Both the position numbers and the translations under genes were made by a program. 10,329 nt of DNA from Oscillospiraceae bacterium (GTDB taxonomy: Bacteria > Bacillota > Clostridia > Oscillospirales > UBA644). Numbering within the stretch: the first letter of the stretch is position 1; every line of letters starts with the position of its first letter. This document shows positions 1-7,299 of the stretch, piece after piece. The notes below the pieces were generated by a model. The model made no database searches. It had not been told where the DNA came from and saw only the letters and a program-made list of their open reading frames with translations. The stretch covers positions 1 through 10,329 of the forward strand of contig SVMP01000069.1 of NCBI GenBank assembly GCA_015067385.1. Reading direction: 5' to 3'.

Positions 1-597
1 TTCTCGGAGATCGGGAAGACCAAACGTACTTGTCAGACTTTGATTGAAAATAATGGGATAGAAAATCGCAGGTTCCATCTGCATCCATGATATGGGAACA
101 ACACCGCACATGACACCTTTGCACATTAAAAATTCCCAAACATTCGGGGCTCCCCATTTTTCTTCATCATAAATATTGATATAATCGGTAACATGTTCAA
201 TATTAACAAGACCGCCGAGATTTCCGAATTCACGGATCTGATAGGGGTCTGTGAATACAATGTCACCAAGGGCTTCGCCTGTGGAAAGGGTAGCCGACAT
301 AAGTGTTTTAAAAGTATTGTCAACACCGATATATTTAAGTTCGATCTTAGTGTTGTATTTTTCGGAAACATCTTTAAGTCTCTGGAGAGCATTATCGGCA
401 AGGATAGTGTCTCTGATATAATAAAGAGGTGTTTCTTCAATGTCTGAAGTTTGAAGAATAGAAAATTCGTGTTCGCTCCAGTCTATGGATTCGGTTGTAT
501 CCAGTTGATGGTCAAAAACTTCTTCCTGCTCGGTTGCGCAAGATGCAAGTAATGAGATGATCATTGTGAATGCGAGTAGTAATGATAATTTTTTCAT
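1..597 (-). CDS. Extracellular solute-binding lipoprotein, N-terminal part (cut by window edge)
   Basis: I read this on the minus strand from ATG at 597-595. It stays open for 199 codons to the window edge, so the C-terminus is missing only because the window ends. A perfect AGGAGG at 607-612 lies 9 nt upstream of the start. The N-terminus is a lipoprotein signal: MKK, a hydrophobic stretch (residues 4-18), and lipobox LASC with Cys20 as the predicted lipidation site, followed by an acidic linker. Further on, residues of the type RDTILADNALQRLKDVSEKY and, near the edge, IIFNQSLTSTFGL are typical of family-1 (SBP_bac_1/8) solute-binding proteins of ABC importers, where the second motif is the usual 'fNk.l...yGL' segment. 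It should sit on the outer face of the membrane and bind a sugar or similar solute. The ligand cannot be told, and any permease genes would lie beyond the left edge. It is divergent from the blaI-like gene. Confidence 0.82.
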   Translation of the reverse strand, partial: MKKLSLLLAFTMIISLLASCATEQEEVFDHQLDTTESIDWSEHEFSILQTSDIEETPLYYIRDTILADNALQRLKDVSEKYNTKIELKYIGVDNTFKTLMSATLSTGEALGDIVFTDPYQIREFGNLGGLVNIEHVTDYINIYDEEKWGAPNVWEFLMCKGVMCGVVPISWMQMEPAIFYPIIFNQSLTSTFGLPDLRE

Positions 598-631
598 GTC
601 GAAAGACCTCCTGATATTTTATTACATTTAC

Positions 632-660
632 ATTATATATTATTTTTATTATATTGTCAA
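632..660 (-). promoter_or_regulatory. Sigma-A promoter of the solute-binding lipoprotein
   Basis: On the minus strand TTGACA (660-655) is followed by a 17-bp spacer and TATAAT (637-632), a consensus match at both hexamers. Transcription would start near 625, leaving a leader of about 28 nt that carries AGGAGG at 612-607. Just downstream of the -10, the plus strand reads TTACATTTACA, two direct TACA half-sites. These resemble BlaI half-operators but do not form a palindrome. Confidence 0.8.
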
Positions 661-711
661 TGTTTTAGTTATAACTTTGTTTGTTTTGACGAAAAAAATT
701 ATACATCCCTC

Positions 712-740
712 TTGACAAATCTACATGTGTATGTTATAAT
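712..740 (+). promoter_or_regulatory. Sigma-A promoter of the blaI-blaR1-like operon
   Basis: TTGACA (712-717), a 17-bp spacer and TATAAT (735-740) match the consensus exactly, and TG one base before the -10 (732-733) makes it an extended -10. The start point would be near 747, giving a very short leader of about 15 nt that contains AAAGGAG (747-753), 8 nt before the repressor ATG. An unregulated promoter of this strength would be very active, which fits tight repression by the BlaI-like product. Confidence 0.85.
722..731. promoter_or_regulatory. Putative BlaI/MecI operator (TACA-N2-TGTA)
   Basis: TACATGTGTA is one base away from TACATATGTA, the core dyad that BlaI/MecI repressors bind in bla and mec operators. 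It lies inside the 17-bp spacer between the -35 and -10 of the repressor's own promoter, so occupancy would block RNA polymerase. The position and the match to the adjacent gene's family make autoregulation the natural reading. A further TACA half-site lies exactly 20 bp upstream (702-705), on the same helix face. Confidence 0.72.
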
Positions 741-761
741 TAACTCAAAGGAGTGATTTAA

Positions 762-1151
762 ATGAAAAAACAACATCATGAAATTCCCGATACAGAACTT
801 GAGGTGATGAATGCCATATGGTCGTTGCCTTCTCCTGCATCAACAGGTGAAATAAAAAAGAAACTTGAACAAAACAGACCATGGAATTTATCTGCATTGC
901 AGACTTTGTTGGGCAGATTGGTCGAAAGAGGCTTTATTTCGTTTGATCGAGTTAACAGAAATAAGATGTATACCGCTGTTGTGAAAAATGACGAATATCG
1001 CATTAAGGCAAACCAGACTTTCCTTCAAAAAGTCAACGGAAATTCTGTAAAAAACTTTGTAGCATCTCTTTATGACGGAAATGTCCTTTCCAAAGAAGAC
1101 CTTGAAGAACTCGAAGCATTCATAAATGAAAAAATGAATGCAGAAAAATGA
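762..1151 (+). CDS. blaI: BlaI/MecI/CopY-family transcriptional repressor
   Basis: This 129-residue protein has the family's usual length. Residues 1-75 form a winged-helix domain: IPDTELEVMNAIW (8-20) is the conserved first helix, WNLSALQTLLGRLVERG (41-57) the recognition-helix region, and RNKMYTAVV the wing. Residues 80-125 are the helical dimerisation part (TFLQKV, KEDLEELEAF). It should bind its own promoter as a dimer and be inactivated by proteolysis when the BlaR1-like protease is activated. In staphylococcal BlaI the protease-sensitive bond is Asn101-Phe102. By my alignment the equivalent pair here is Ser102-Leu103, and an Asn-Phe pair occurs four residues earlier at 98-99. Start: AAAGGAG, 8 nt before ATG. 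The BlaR1-like gene begins 31 bp downstream and is probably cotranscribed. Family assignment is firm; that its signal is a beta-lactam is not implied. Confidence 0.9.
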   Translation: MKKQHHEIPDTELEVMNAIWSLPSPASTGEIKKKLEQNRPWNLSALQTLLGRLVERGFISFDRVNRNKMYTAVVKNDEYRIKANQTFLQKVNGNSVKNFVASLYDGNVLSKEDLEELEAFINEKMNAEK

Positions 1152-1174
1152 TAACGCAAAAAAATATTGAGAAT

Positions 1175-1180
1175 GGAGGG
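1175..1180 (+). promoter_or_regulatory. Ribosome binding site choosing between tandem ATGs of the BlaR1-like gene
   Basis: GGAGGG ends only 2 nt before the first of two adjacent ATG codons (1183) and 5 nt before the second (1186). Spacing favours the second ATG. The protein would differ by a single Met. Confidence 0.6.
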
Positions 1181-1182
1181 AT

Positions 1183-4100
1183 ATGATGACCGATATTTTT
1201 CTTTCTGTGGTTGAACTTGCGGTCGTTTCTGCAATAATAACAGTTTTGCTTTTGATTTTTGAAAAACTGATTTTGAAACGCTTTTCTCCGAAACTATATT
1301 ATTTTGCATGGCTGATTCTCGCACTGAGAATGCTTTTGCCGTTCAGTCTTCCTCAAATAGAAACACCTGTCAGTGTAACTATCCCGAACCGTACTGTTTC
1401 TGTCTCCGAGAGTGTTCCTGAAGAGATAGAGTATTTTGACTCTGTTCCTCAACCTCCTGTAGATAAGTCTGATATGGTTGTCGTCATCCCAGATGAGCCA
1501 TTTGTTTTTTATCCTATTGAGCCTGTTCCCGAAAAATCAACTTCTGTTGTTTGGACGTCTGAGATAATTGCAAATATATGGCTTACGGGTGTTGCAATCG
1601 TTGCTTTATATTATATTTTACAGTATGCGGTTTTCCGTATCCGTCTGAGGAAACGAGTTTCTGTTTCGGATGAAAACATTACATCTGTTTTTTCTGATGT
1701 TTGTTCCGAAATGAATATAAAAAATGCCTCTCTTGGTCGTTGGTCGGAAGCAAGAGGTCCGATGCTTGTTGGGTACATACATCCCATTATTGTCCTTCCG
1801 TCAAACATCGATTACGATGAGCAGGCATTGAGATTTATTTTTACACATGAATTGACTCATTTCAAACGTCGGGATCTTTGGTATAAACTTTTGATGTCGG
1901 CTGTTACGGCAATCTATTGGTTTGATCCTTTTGCCTGGGTGATGAGGAACAGTTCTTATAAATCTGTTGAACTTTCCTGCGACTGCGATGTCGTCGATAA
2001 TAAGTCAACAGAATACAGAGGACTTTATTCTAAAGCAATACTCTCCGGGGTTGCCTTAAAACGCAATTCTTCGCAGGGTTACACTACTTATTTTGCAAAC
2101 GATAAGAGGCTTTTAAAAGAACGTTTCTCGTTTATTTTCGATATGTCCGCAAAAAAATTGGGAGTTACGATCCTTTCCCTTGTTATAATCGCCTCTGTAG
2201 TTGTTTCGTCTGTCGTTGCATGTGATTTTTATGAGCCGGAAAAACCCGAGGAGATCGAAAATGAGGAAATTATCGATCCATCGCCGTCCGTTGAAGCTCC
2301 CGAAGATATTCCCGAACCTTCACCCGATGAAACGGTCGAGGAAACAAATGCTATAACTGCATTTTCTATTGTATGTGATAAAGATTGGAATTACTCGATC
2401 GCCGGCATTTTCGAAAACGGCAATGTCGAGACTGTATTCTCTTTCGGAGAAAAAGCTATCCTCGATATTGATGTTGATAACGGAAGACTTTATATTCTTT
2501 TTATCGATGAGATAGGGTATATAGATCTTACTGCCGATAGATATGAGTATACACATCTTTTCTATTCTGATACATACGAGGGCTATAATTCTTTCCACCG
2601 ATTCGCTGTTCACAAAGATTATATCTTTTTGCTTTACGGTGTTTACGATGTCGGTGATGTCTATATAGACTGCATTTCCGTTAACGCAGAAAGCATGAAC
2701 GAAGTCGAGCGTTATCTTGACTGTATGCTGATGGATGATATTTATATTGATAAGGAGAATGATATCTTCTATTACTATGTTGTTGAATCTAACGGTCCTT
2801 CCCAGGAAACAACATCTGTCTATACGCTTGATATGATAACGAAACAGCACACCTGCATCCTTTCTAAGGCAGATATGTTCCGTTATTTTGACGGCAATGT
2901 TTTTTCTCCCAGCCTTGTTGATGATTATATCGTATACACATTTAATAAAGACGGTGGGGGAACATTCCTTTGTCTGAAAAATCTTTCAACGGATATGGAT
3001 AGCGTAATAAATACAGATATAAAATCTTACGCTATTTCAGGTAAATATATATATTATGTCGATTCTGACGGTGTTTTATCTGCTTTTGACCTTGAAAATG
3101 ATAAAATAATAAAAAATCTTGCTACACCGGATCAATTCAACGATCAAAAGGTTACGATCGAACCTTTCGGGCTTGAAAAGGTTTTGGTATGGGCGCTTAC
3201 ATATGATGAAAACTGGAATATCAAAGATTCCATCTATAAAATTATAGACAGCGAAGGCAATATTACCGACTATGACGAATACCGTTCTTCCTCATATCCC
3301 GTATATGTTGTCGAACCTATCATTCCGGCTTCTTCGGTCGATATAAATATTCATGATGCACATATCGATTTTGAAGGAAAAAGATTCACCGTGCTTTTTG
3401 AAAATATCGCTTCCTATATCGGTAAAGGTATTTTCGATGGAAATTCGATGACCGATGAAGATAAATTCTTCCTCGCATATCTTTTCGGTGAGTGTGACGG
3501 CTCTAATTCGGAATACGGCGATCTGTATACGCTCGATTATATTCAGTATCTTCTCTCGTCTCACATTTCAGAAGATTATGCTTCAAGGTTTGATCCGAAA
3601 AATGTATCGTTCTATAATATTTCCACAATGACTTTCAAATTCCCGACTGACTTTGAAAGGATATTCGTTTCAGAAGCTAAGGCGAGCAGATATGACGGAA
3701 TTATCAATGTTTACAGATATAATTCCGATGGCAGTAATCTTGAAAGACATTATATCGCATCACTTTCTCCTTATTATGAGGAGGACGGCTCATTATCCTG
3801 GCGAATCGATTCGTATTATGAGAAATTGACAGAAACATCACCAGATCTTGATGTTTGGGGTGAAAAATATTTTGACATTGCTGTCCATGGCTATGGCGAC
3901 AGATATAAAGATTATGAATACGTTGAGATCATTCCGGATACACCTCCGTCTGGAACAAATGTCGTTATCGGCCATGCTCACGGTGACTATATTGCGTTTG
4001 AACTCTTCTACGGTGAAAATGGTGTTGGTATCGTCAATGCAGAACTTGTTGATGCCGAAGATTACGGTTATCCCGAACCCATTGATCCTGTTACCGATGA

Positions 4101-5310
4101 AGAATTGTCATTAGACGATATCGAGGAGTTTGAAAGGTATATTATTCAGGCTTTCAGGGAAGGGGATCATAATCTGCTCAATCTGCTTATGGGTGAACAG
4201 AAATATCATTCCTTACCTGCCGACCCTTCAATCTCTGTTGCTACTGATACGGGTTATACCGAGCTTAATATACAAATAGGGAAAAACGGTTATCTGTACT
4301 CCCGAAAATTGATCGATAGCGCGTCGTTTAATGTCTTGAACTATACTGAGTCACTGGCTTACTGCGTCGAAAAGGCAAACGATCGTTTTTATCTGCGCTC
4401 GTTCGGTATATATGTAGAGCCCAATGTCGTTTATTTTGATGTTGAGAACTATATATCTTTCCCGGGAACGGATAAAATTCCTTTTACAGTCAGCGCGGAA
4501 TCCTGGAAAACATGCTCAAATTTGAATCTTTTTGCGGAGGCGATCAGAGTTGCCATTAAAAACGGCGACTGGAATCTTATCGCTGAAATGGGTGCAGGTT
4601 ATTCAAATGAGCAGCAAAACGGTGTTACAACAATAATACCGTCATTGAAAATATACAGGGAAATTTCTTCTGTTGTTTGTTCTTATGTAGGCGGCAATGA
4701 ATACCGTTACGATATCGAAACAACTGACGGACAAAAGGAAACTTTATATATTGTTATTTCCAAAGATTACGATGGTAATAACACTCTTTCCGTAAATCGC
4801 TCGTCTTCTTATGTCGCACCCGTACCCGTGCCTATAGAACCCGCAACCGAAGAAATCTACGATTCCGATATTGCCGAGCTTTTTGAAAAGCTTCACCTTT
4901 ATCAGAAATACGCAGAATATTCTTCCGCTTCTATGAAAGTCGATTCTTCCGTTACAGATGAAAGCGGTCTGTATAATAAGGTCATCGATGAAAAATACGA
5001 TACCTGGGATGAATGGACCGCTTTTGTTTCAAGCGTGTTCTGCGGTAACTATCTTACGAACACAAAGAATAACGATCTTTACATCAATGTTGACGGTTAT
5101 ACTTACTGCATGCAAGGCGGCATGGGATGGTATCTTTCCGAGGAGTATACGTATAATATCGTTGAAAACAATAACTCCGAGGTCGTCATAGATATTACCT
5201 ATAAAGAAAACAGCCCCACAGTTGGCGAAGAAGAAACATATCAGACCTTCAGATATCTTCTTAACCTTACCGAAAACGGCTGGCGAATTGCCGATCAGCT
5301 GCCCACATAA
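1183..5310 (+). CDS. BlaR1-like M56 metalloprotease with a giant non-penicillin-binding extracytoplasmic sensor
   Basis: This is a 1375-residue protein, more than twice the usual BlaR1/MecR1 size (about 590). Numbering is from 1183; the adjacent ATG at 1186 has the better ribosome-site spacing. Seen: TM1 about 5-27, a basic cytosolic turn, TM2 about 37-55, an acidic Pro-rich outer loop (56-125), TM3 about 128-150, a cytosolic M56 zinc-protease domain with HELTH (222-226) and downstream ELSCD (Glu263, likely third zinc ligand), and TM4 about 325-346. This is the BlaR1 layout. The ectodomain follows: a Pro/Glu stalk (350-388), a repetitive beta region with YIYYVDSDG-like blades (about 392-703, probable propeller), an unassigned module (about 716-960), two related modules (about 980-1105 and 1115-1207), and an IseA-like C-terminal module (about 1228-1372). 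Short Pro-rich linkers separate several of them. I found no convincing SxxK...SxN...KTG set, so beta-lactam sensing is unlikely. Inferred role: surface-signal receptor that triggers loss of the adjacent BlaI-like repressor. Cys347 ends a lipobox-like VVAC. Confidence 0.85.
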   Translation: MMTDIFLSVVELAVVSAIITVLLLIFEKLILKRFSPKLYYFAWLILALRMLLPFSLPQIETPVSVTIPNRTVSVSESVPEEIEYFDSVPQPPVDKSDMVVVIPDEPFVFYPIEPVPEKSTSVVWTSEIIANIWLTGVAIVALYYILQYAVFRIRLRKRVSVSDENITSVFSDVCSEMNIKNASLGRWSEARGPMLVGYIHPIIVLPSNIDYDEQALRFIFTHELTHFKRRDLWYKLLMSAVTAIYWFDPFAWVMRNSSYKSVELSCDCDVVDNKSTEYRGLYSKAILSGVALKRNSSQGYTTYFANDKRLLKERFSFIFDMSAKKLGVTILSLVIIASVVVSSVVACDFYEPEKPEEIENEEIIDPSPSVEAPEDIPEPSPDETVEETNAITAFSIVCDKDWNYSIAGIFENGNVETVFSFGEKAILDIDVDNGRLYILFIDEIGYIDLTADRYEYTHLFYSDTYEGYNSFHRFAVHKDYIFLLYGVYDVGDVYIDCISVNAESMNEVERYLDCMLMDDIYIDKENDIFYYYVVESNGPSQETTSVYTLDMITKQHTCILSKADMFRYFDGNVFSPSLVDDYIVYTFNKDGGGTFLCLKNLSTDMDSVINTDIKSYAISGKYIYYVDSDGVLSAFDLENDKIIKNLATPDQFNDQKVTIEPFGLEKVLVWALTYDENWNIKDSIYKIIDSEGNITDYDEYRSSSYPVYVVEPIIPASSVDINIHDAHIDFEGKRFTVLFENIASYIGKGIFDGNSMTDEDKFFLAYLFGECDGSNSEYGDLYTLDYIQYLLSSHISEDYASRFDPKNVSFYNISTMTFKFPTDFERIFVSEAKASRYDGIINVYRYNSDGSNLERHYIASLSPYYEEDGSLSWRIDSYYEKLTETSPDLDVWGEKYFDIAVHGYGDRYKDYEYVEIIPDTPPSGTNVVIGHAHGDYIAFELFYGENGVGIVNAELVDAEDYGYPEPIDPVTDEELSLDDIEEFERYIIQAFREGDHNLLNLLMGEQKYHSLPADPSISVATDTGYTELNIQIGKNGYLYSRKLIDSASFNVLNYTESLAYCVEKANDRFYLRSFGIYVEPNVVYFDVENYISFPGTDKIPFTVSAESWKTCSNLNLFAEAIRVAIKNGDWNLIAEMGAGYSNEQQNGVTTIIPSLKIYREISSVVCSYVGGNEYRYDIETTDGQKETLYIVISKDYDGNNTLSVNRSSSYVAPVPVPIEPATEEIYDSDIAELFEKLHLYQKYAEYSSASMKVDSSVTDESGLYNKVIDEKYDTWDEWTAFVSSVFCGNYLTNTKNNDLYINVDGYTYCMQGGMGWYLSEEYTYNIVENNNSEVVIDITYKENSPTVGEEETYQTFRYLLNLTENGWRIADQLPT
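1846..1860 (+). other. HExxH zinc-protease motif of the M56 domain
   Basis: The codons encode His222-Glu-Leu-Thr-His226 in the sequence context FIFTHELTHFKRRD, the standard BlaR1/M56 active-site helix: two zinc-binding histidines and the catalytic glutamate. All key residues are present, so the protease is predicted to be active. Confidence 0.88.
2356..3291 (+). other. Probable beta-propeller sensor region within the BlaR1-like protein
   Basis: Residues 392-703 alternate short beta strands with turns and repeated patterns such as NGRLYILFIDEIGYIDL, KDYIFLLYGV, NDIFYYYVV, DDYIVYTFNKDG and KYIYYVDSDGVLSAFDLE. These look like successive blades of a DUF5050/quinoprotein-type propeller found in surface proteins of Firmicutes. 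The assignment comes from the strand pattern only; the blade count is uncertain. Confidence 0.5.
4123..4803 (+). repeat. Two related protein modules in tandem in the ectodomain
   Basis: Residues 981 onward and 1115 onward share a diagnostic segment. F983, I987, A990, R992, G994, D995, N997 and L998 of the first align without gaps to F1117, I1121, A1124, K1126, G1128, D1129, N1131 and L1132 of the second (constant offset 134). Both copies continue into beta-rich sequence. DNA similarity is low, so the duplication is old. Family not recognised. Confidence 0.5.
4864..5298 (+). other. IseA-like (DL-endopeptidase-inhibitor-like) C-terminal module
   Basis: Residues about 1228-1372 show YDTWDEWTAFVSSVF (1272-1286), then DLYINVDGYTYCMQGGMGWY (1298-1317), a beta-rich stretch, and the terminal GWRIAD (1366-1371). 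This order (a loading helix around 'yft', a 'dGklYv..gg.G' hairpin, a closing 'l...enGWkI.d' strand) resembles the IseA family of secreted cell-wall DL-endopeptidase inhibitors. The call is from motif order only and is tentative. Confidence 0.4.
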
Positions 5311-5334
5311 ACAATACACAGTAAATAAACGCAA

Positions 5335-5369
5335 AAAAGCTCCGCATAACACAAATATGCGGAGCTTTT
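5335..5369. terminator. Bidirectional intrinsic terminator between convergent operons
   Basis: A perfect 14-bp stem (5335-5348 with 5356-5369, core AGCTCCGCATA / TATGCGGAGCT) closes a 7-nt loop. The plus-strand transcript of the BlaR1-like gene leaves the stem in TTTT, followed by a T-rich tract to 5386. The minus-strand transcript of the GH127 gene leaves it in six T. It lies 24 bp after the plus-strand stop and just past the minus-strand stop at 5377, so it can end both messages. Confidence 0.9.
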
Positions 5370-5376
5370 GGGTTAT

Positions 5377-7278
5377 TTATTTTTTCTCCATCCAAACTCT
5401 CATCTGATTTTCGCCGCGGTTTGCCCAAAGGCTGTAGGGGATGCCTATGATGTCGGTTTCAGTATATTTAGGCGGCTTTGAAGAATACAGTTCGGTCTGA
5501 GACTCTTTTTTGAAGCCTTTTACCCTGATCTTTCGTGTTCCGCCCAGCGTGTCGGCGTCATATTCTTCAACGATGGGTGTCTTGTTTGTGTCGATATAAA
5601 GAGAGAAAACATCTCCGTCATTGTCAACGCCTTCAAAGCAGTATGTCATAGGTCCAACGCATACAGCAACCTTGCCTGTAAGATCCGCAACCTTTTCCGA
5701 AGCATAGACAAATCTCGGTGTCATATCCAATGTAAGCTCAATCTTATCCTTATCGCAAACCGGGATATAAACATATCCGTTAATGTTTTCCGCACATACC
5801 GCCTGTCCGTTCTTAACAATCGAGTATTTTTCGCTCCAGGCAGGGATCCTTATTGCGATCTTACCGTTTCCTTTGATTGTGTAATTAACGGTGTCTCCGT
5901 AGGGGTATTCCGTTTTGCATGTGAGTTTTACGCCGTTTTGGAATTCCACATCGCCCGCTGAATACATATGACAGAATACGGTGTCATCATTTTCGCTGTA
6001 AGAATACTGTCCGATCGAAGCAATAAGTCTTGCTGCGTTCGGAGGACAACAAGCACAACCGTACCAACCGGGTCTTGTTATTCTGGCATGACCGTGAGTA
6101 GGAATCCTTCCCGAAATACCGGGGATCGCTTCAAGCGGGTTTGCATAGAAAAATCTTTTACCGTCTATCTGGATACCTGAAAGAACGGTATTATAGAAAG
6201 CGAGATCCATAATATCGGCATACTTGCCGTCAATTTCATTTTCCAACATTCTCGATGCGAAAAATATAAGCGCTATTGATGCACATGTTTCGGCATATGC
6301 TGTATCGTTCGGGAGATCGTAGTCTGTGGTAAACGCTTCTCCGTGATGCGATGAACCGATACCGCCCGTGATATACATGCGTTTGTTTATTATGCTGTCC
6401 CAAAGTCTCTTGCAGGCATCTAAAAGATCTTTATCGTCTGTTTCGGATGCAACATCTGCCATGCCTGTGTAAAGATATGCGGCTCTGACGGAGTGACCAA
6501 CGGCATCACTCATTTCTCTTACTGCCATATGGCTTTGCTGATATGCATAGTTCGAAGGATTGTTTCCCCATATATGCCAATCTCTTGATCTTCTTTCTTT
6601 TTCATAGAAATGAGGGTCAACACCTCTGACATCAATGAAATGCTGTGCAAGCTCAAGACAATGTTTATTGTTAGTCAAACGGTACATCTTCATAAGGGCA
6701 AGCTCTATTTCGGGATGTCCGGGATAGCCTTCAGCCTTTTCGATTATGAACTTGTTGTAAATATGTTCCGCATTCTTTTCCATAACATTAAGGAACTTGC
6801 GTTTACCTGTCGCCTCAAAGTACGCACATGCGCCTTCCATCATATGACCTGCGGAATAAAGTTCGTGTGCCTCAAGAAGATTTTTCCAGCGGCGGTCCTT
6901 GTCCTTTATTATAAATCTTGTGTTAAGATAACCGTCTTCTTCCTGTGCGGCTTCAATAAGATCGATAAATTCATCGATCTTTGCTTCCAGCTCTTTGTTT
7001 GGAAATGTTGCAAGAGAATATGCGGCAGCTTCTATAAATTTACCTGCATCGCTGTCCTGAAATACCATTCCGTAAAAATCCTCGTGTTCTTCACCGCGGA
7101 TTGCTTTACCGGCATTTTCGAAATTTGCTATAACATTACTTTTTTCAACATTGGGCTCTTGATTTGAAAGGACTCTGTACTGATAGGGTATCATTTCTTT
7201 GCTGACAAGCTCTTGATATTTTTTTACAAAACCGTCGGGCTTATAGTCTTTTACTGTTATCCTATTCATTGTTTTCAT
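5377..7278 (-). CDS. GH127 beta-L-arabinofuranosidase (HypBA1-like)
   Basis: This 633-residue protein is close to the 658 of Bifidobacterium longum HypBA1, the founding GH127 enzyme that releases L-arabinose from beta-1,2-linked arabinofuranose. HypBA1's zinc ligands and catalytic residues all have counterparts at a nearly constant offset: Glu314 (GEAF; acid/base Glu322), Glu330 and Cys332 (YAETCAS; Glu338, Cys340), and Cys410-Cys411 (GCACCPPN; nucleophile Cys417 and Cys418). An alpha/alpha-barrel (about 10-430) precedes a beta-sandwich C-terminus. There is no signal peptide, so it acts in the cytoplasm on imported oligosaccharides. The start at 7278 has AAAGGAG (7289-7295) 10 nt upstream; the in-frame ATG at 7269 would be too far from it. 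It is second in an operon, 21 bp after araB. Other GH127 members use related substrates, so the exact linkage is inferred. Confidence 0.88.
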   Translation of the reverse strand: MKTMNRITVKDYKPDGFVKKYQELVSKEMIPYQYRVLSNQEPNVEKSNVIANFENAGKAIRGEEHEDFYGMVFQDSDAGKFIEAAAYSLATFPNKELEAKIDEFIDLIEAAQEEDGYLNTRFIIKDKDRRWKNLLEAHELYSAGHMMEGACAYFEATGKRKFLNVMEKNAEHIYNKFIIEKAEGYPGHPEIELALMKMYRLTNNKHCLELAQHFIDVRGVDPHFYEKERRSRDWHIWGNNPSNYAYQQSHMAVREMSDAVGHSVRAAYLYTGMADVASETDDKDLLDACKRLWDSIINKRMYITGGIGSSHHGEAFTTDYDLPNDTAYAETCASIALIFFASRMLENEIDGKYADIMDLAFYNTVLSGIQIDGKRFFYANPLEAIPGISGRIPTHGHARITRPGWYGCACCPPNAARLIASIGQYSYSENDDTVFCHMYSAGDVEFQNGVKLTCKTEYPYGDTVNYTIKGNGKIAIRIPAWSEKYSIVKNGQAVCAENINGYVYIPVCDKDKIELTLDMTPRFVYASEKVADLTGKVAVCVGPMTYCFEGVDNDGDVFSLYIDTNKTPIVEEYDADTLGGTRKIRVKGFKKESQTELYSSKPPKYTETDIIGIPYSLWANRGENQMRVWMEKK

Positions 7279-7299
7279 AGTACGAAGTCTCCTTTTTAA

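Noticed and set aside
126..447. Overlapping open frames on both strands near the left edge
   Set aside because: Both are out-of-frame shadows of the minus-strand solute-binding lipoprotein, which has a signal peptide, lipobox, AGGAGG and a promoter.
2320..2850. 176-codon minus-strand open frame
   Set aside because: Antisense to the propeller region of the BlaR1-like gene, Ile-rich shadow composition, no ribosome site and no promoter.
2233..5310. Penicillin-binding (class D-like) sensor domain expected in a BlaR1
   Set aside because: Scattered SxxK-like tetrapeptides occur, but without an STYK-type context and without properly ordered SxN and KTG motifs, so I did not call a beta-lactam sensor.
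6610..7167. 185-codon plus-strand open frame
   Set aside because: It lies wholly antisense to the GH127 gene, whose catalytic motifs and codon pattern are clear. It has no ribosome site or recognisable family, and its Cys/Phe-rich composition is typical of an antisense shadow.
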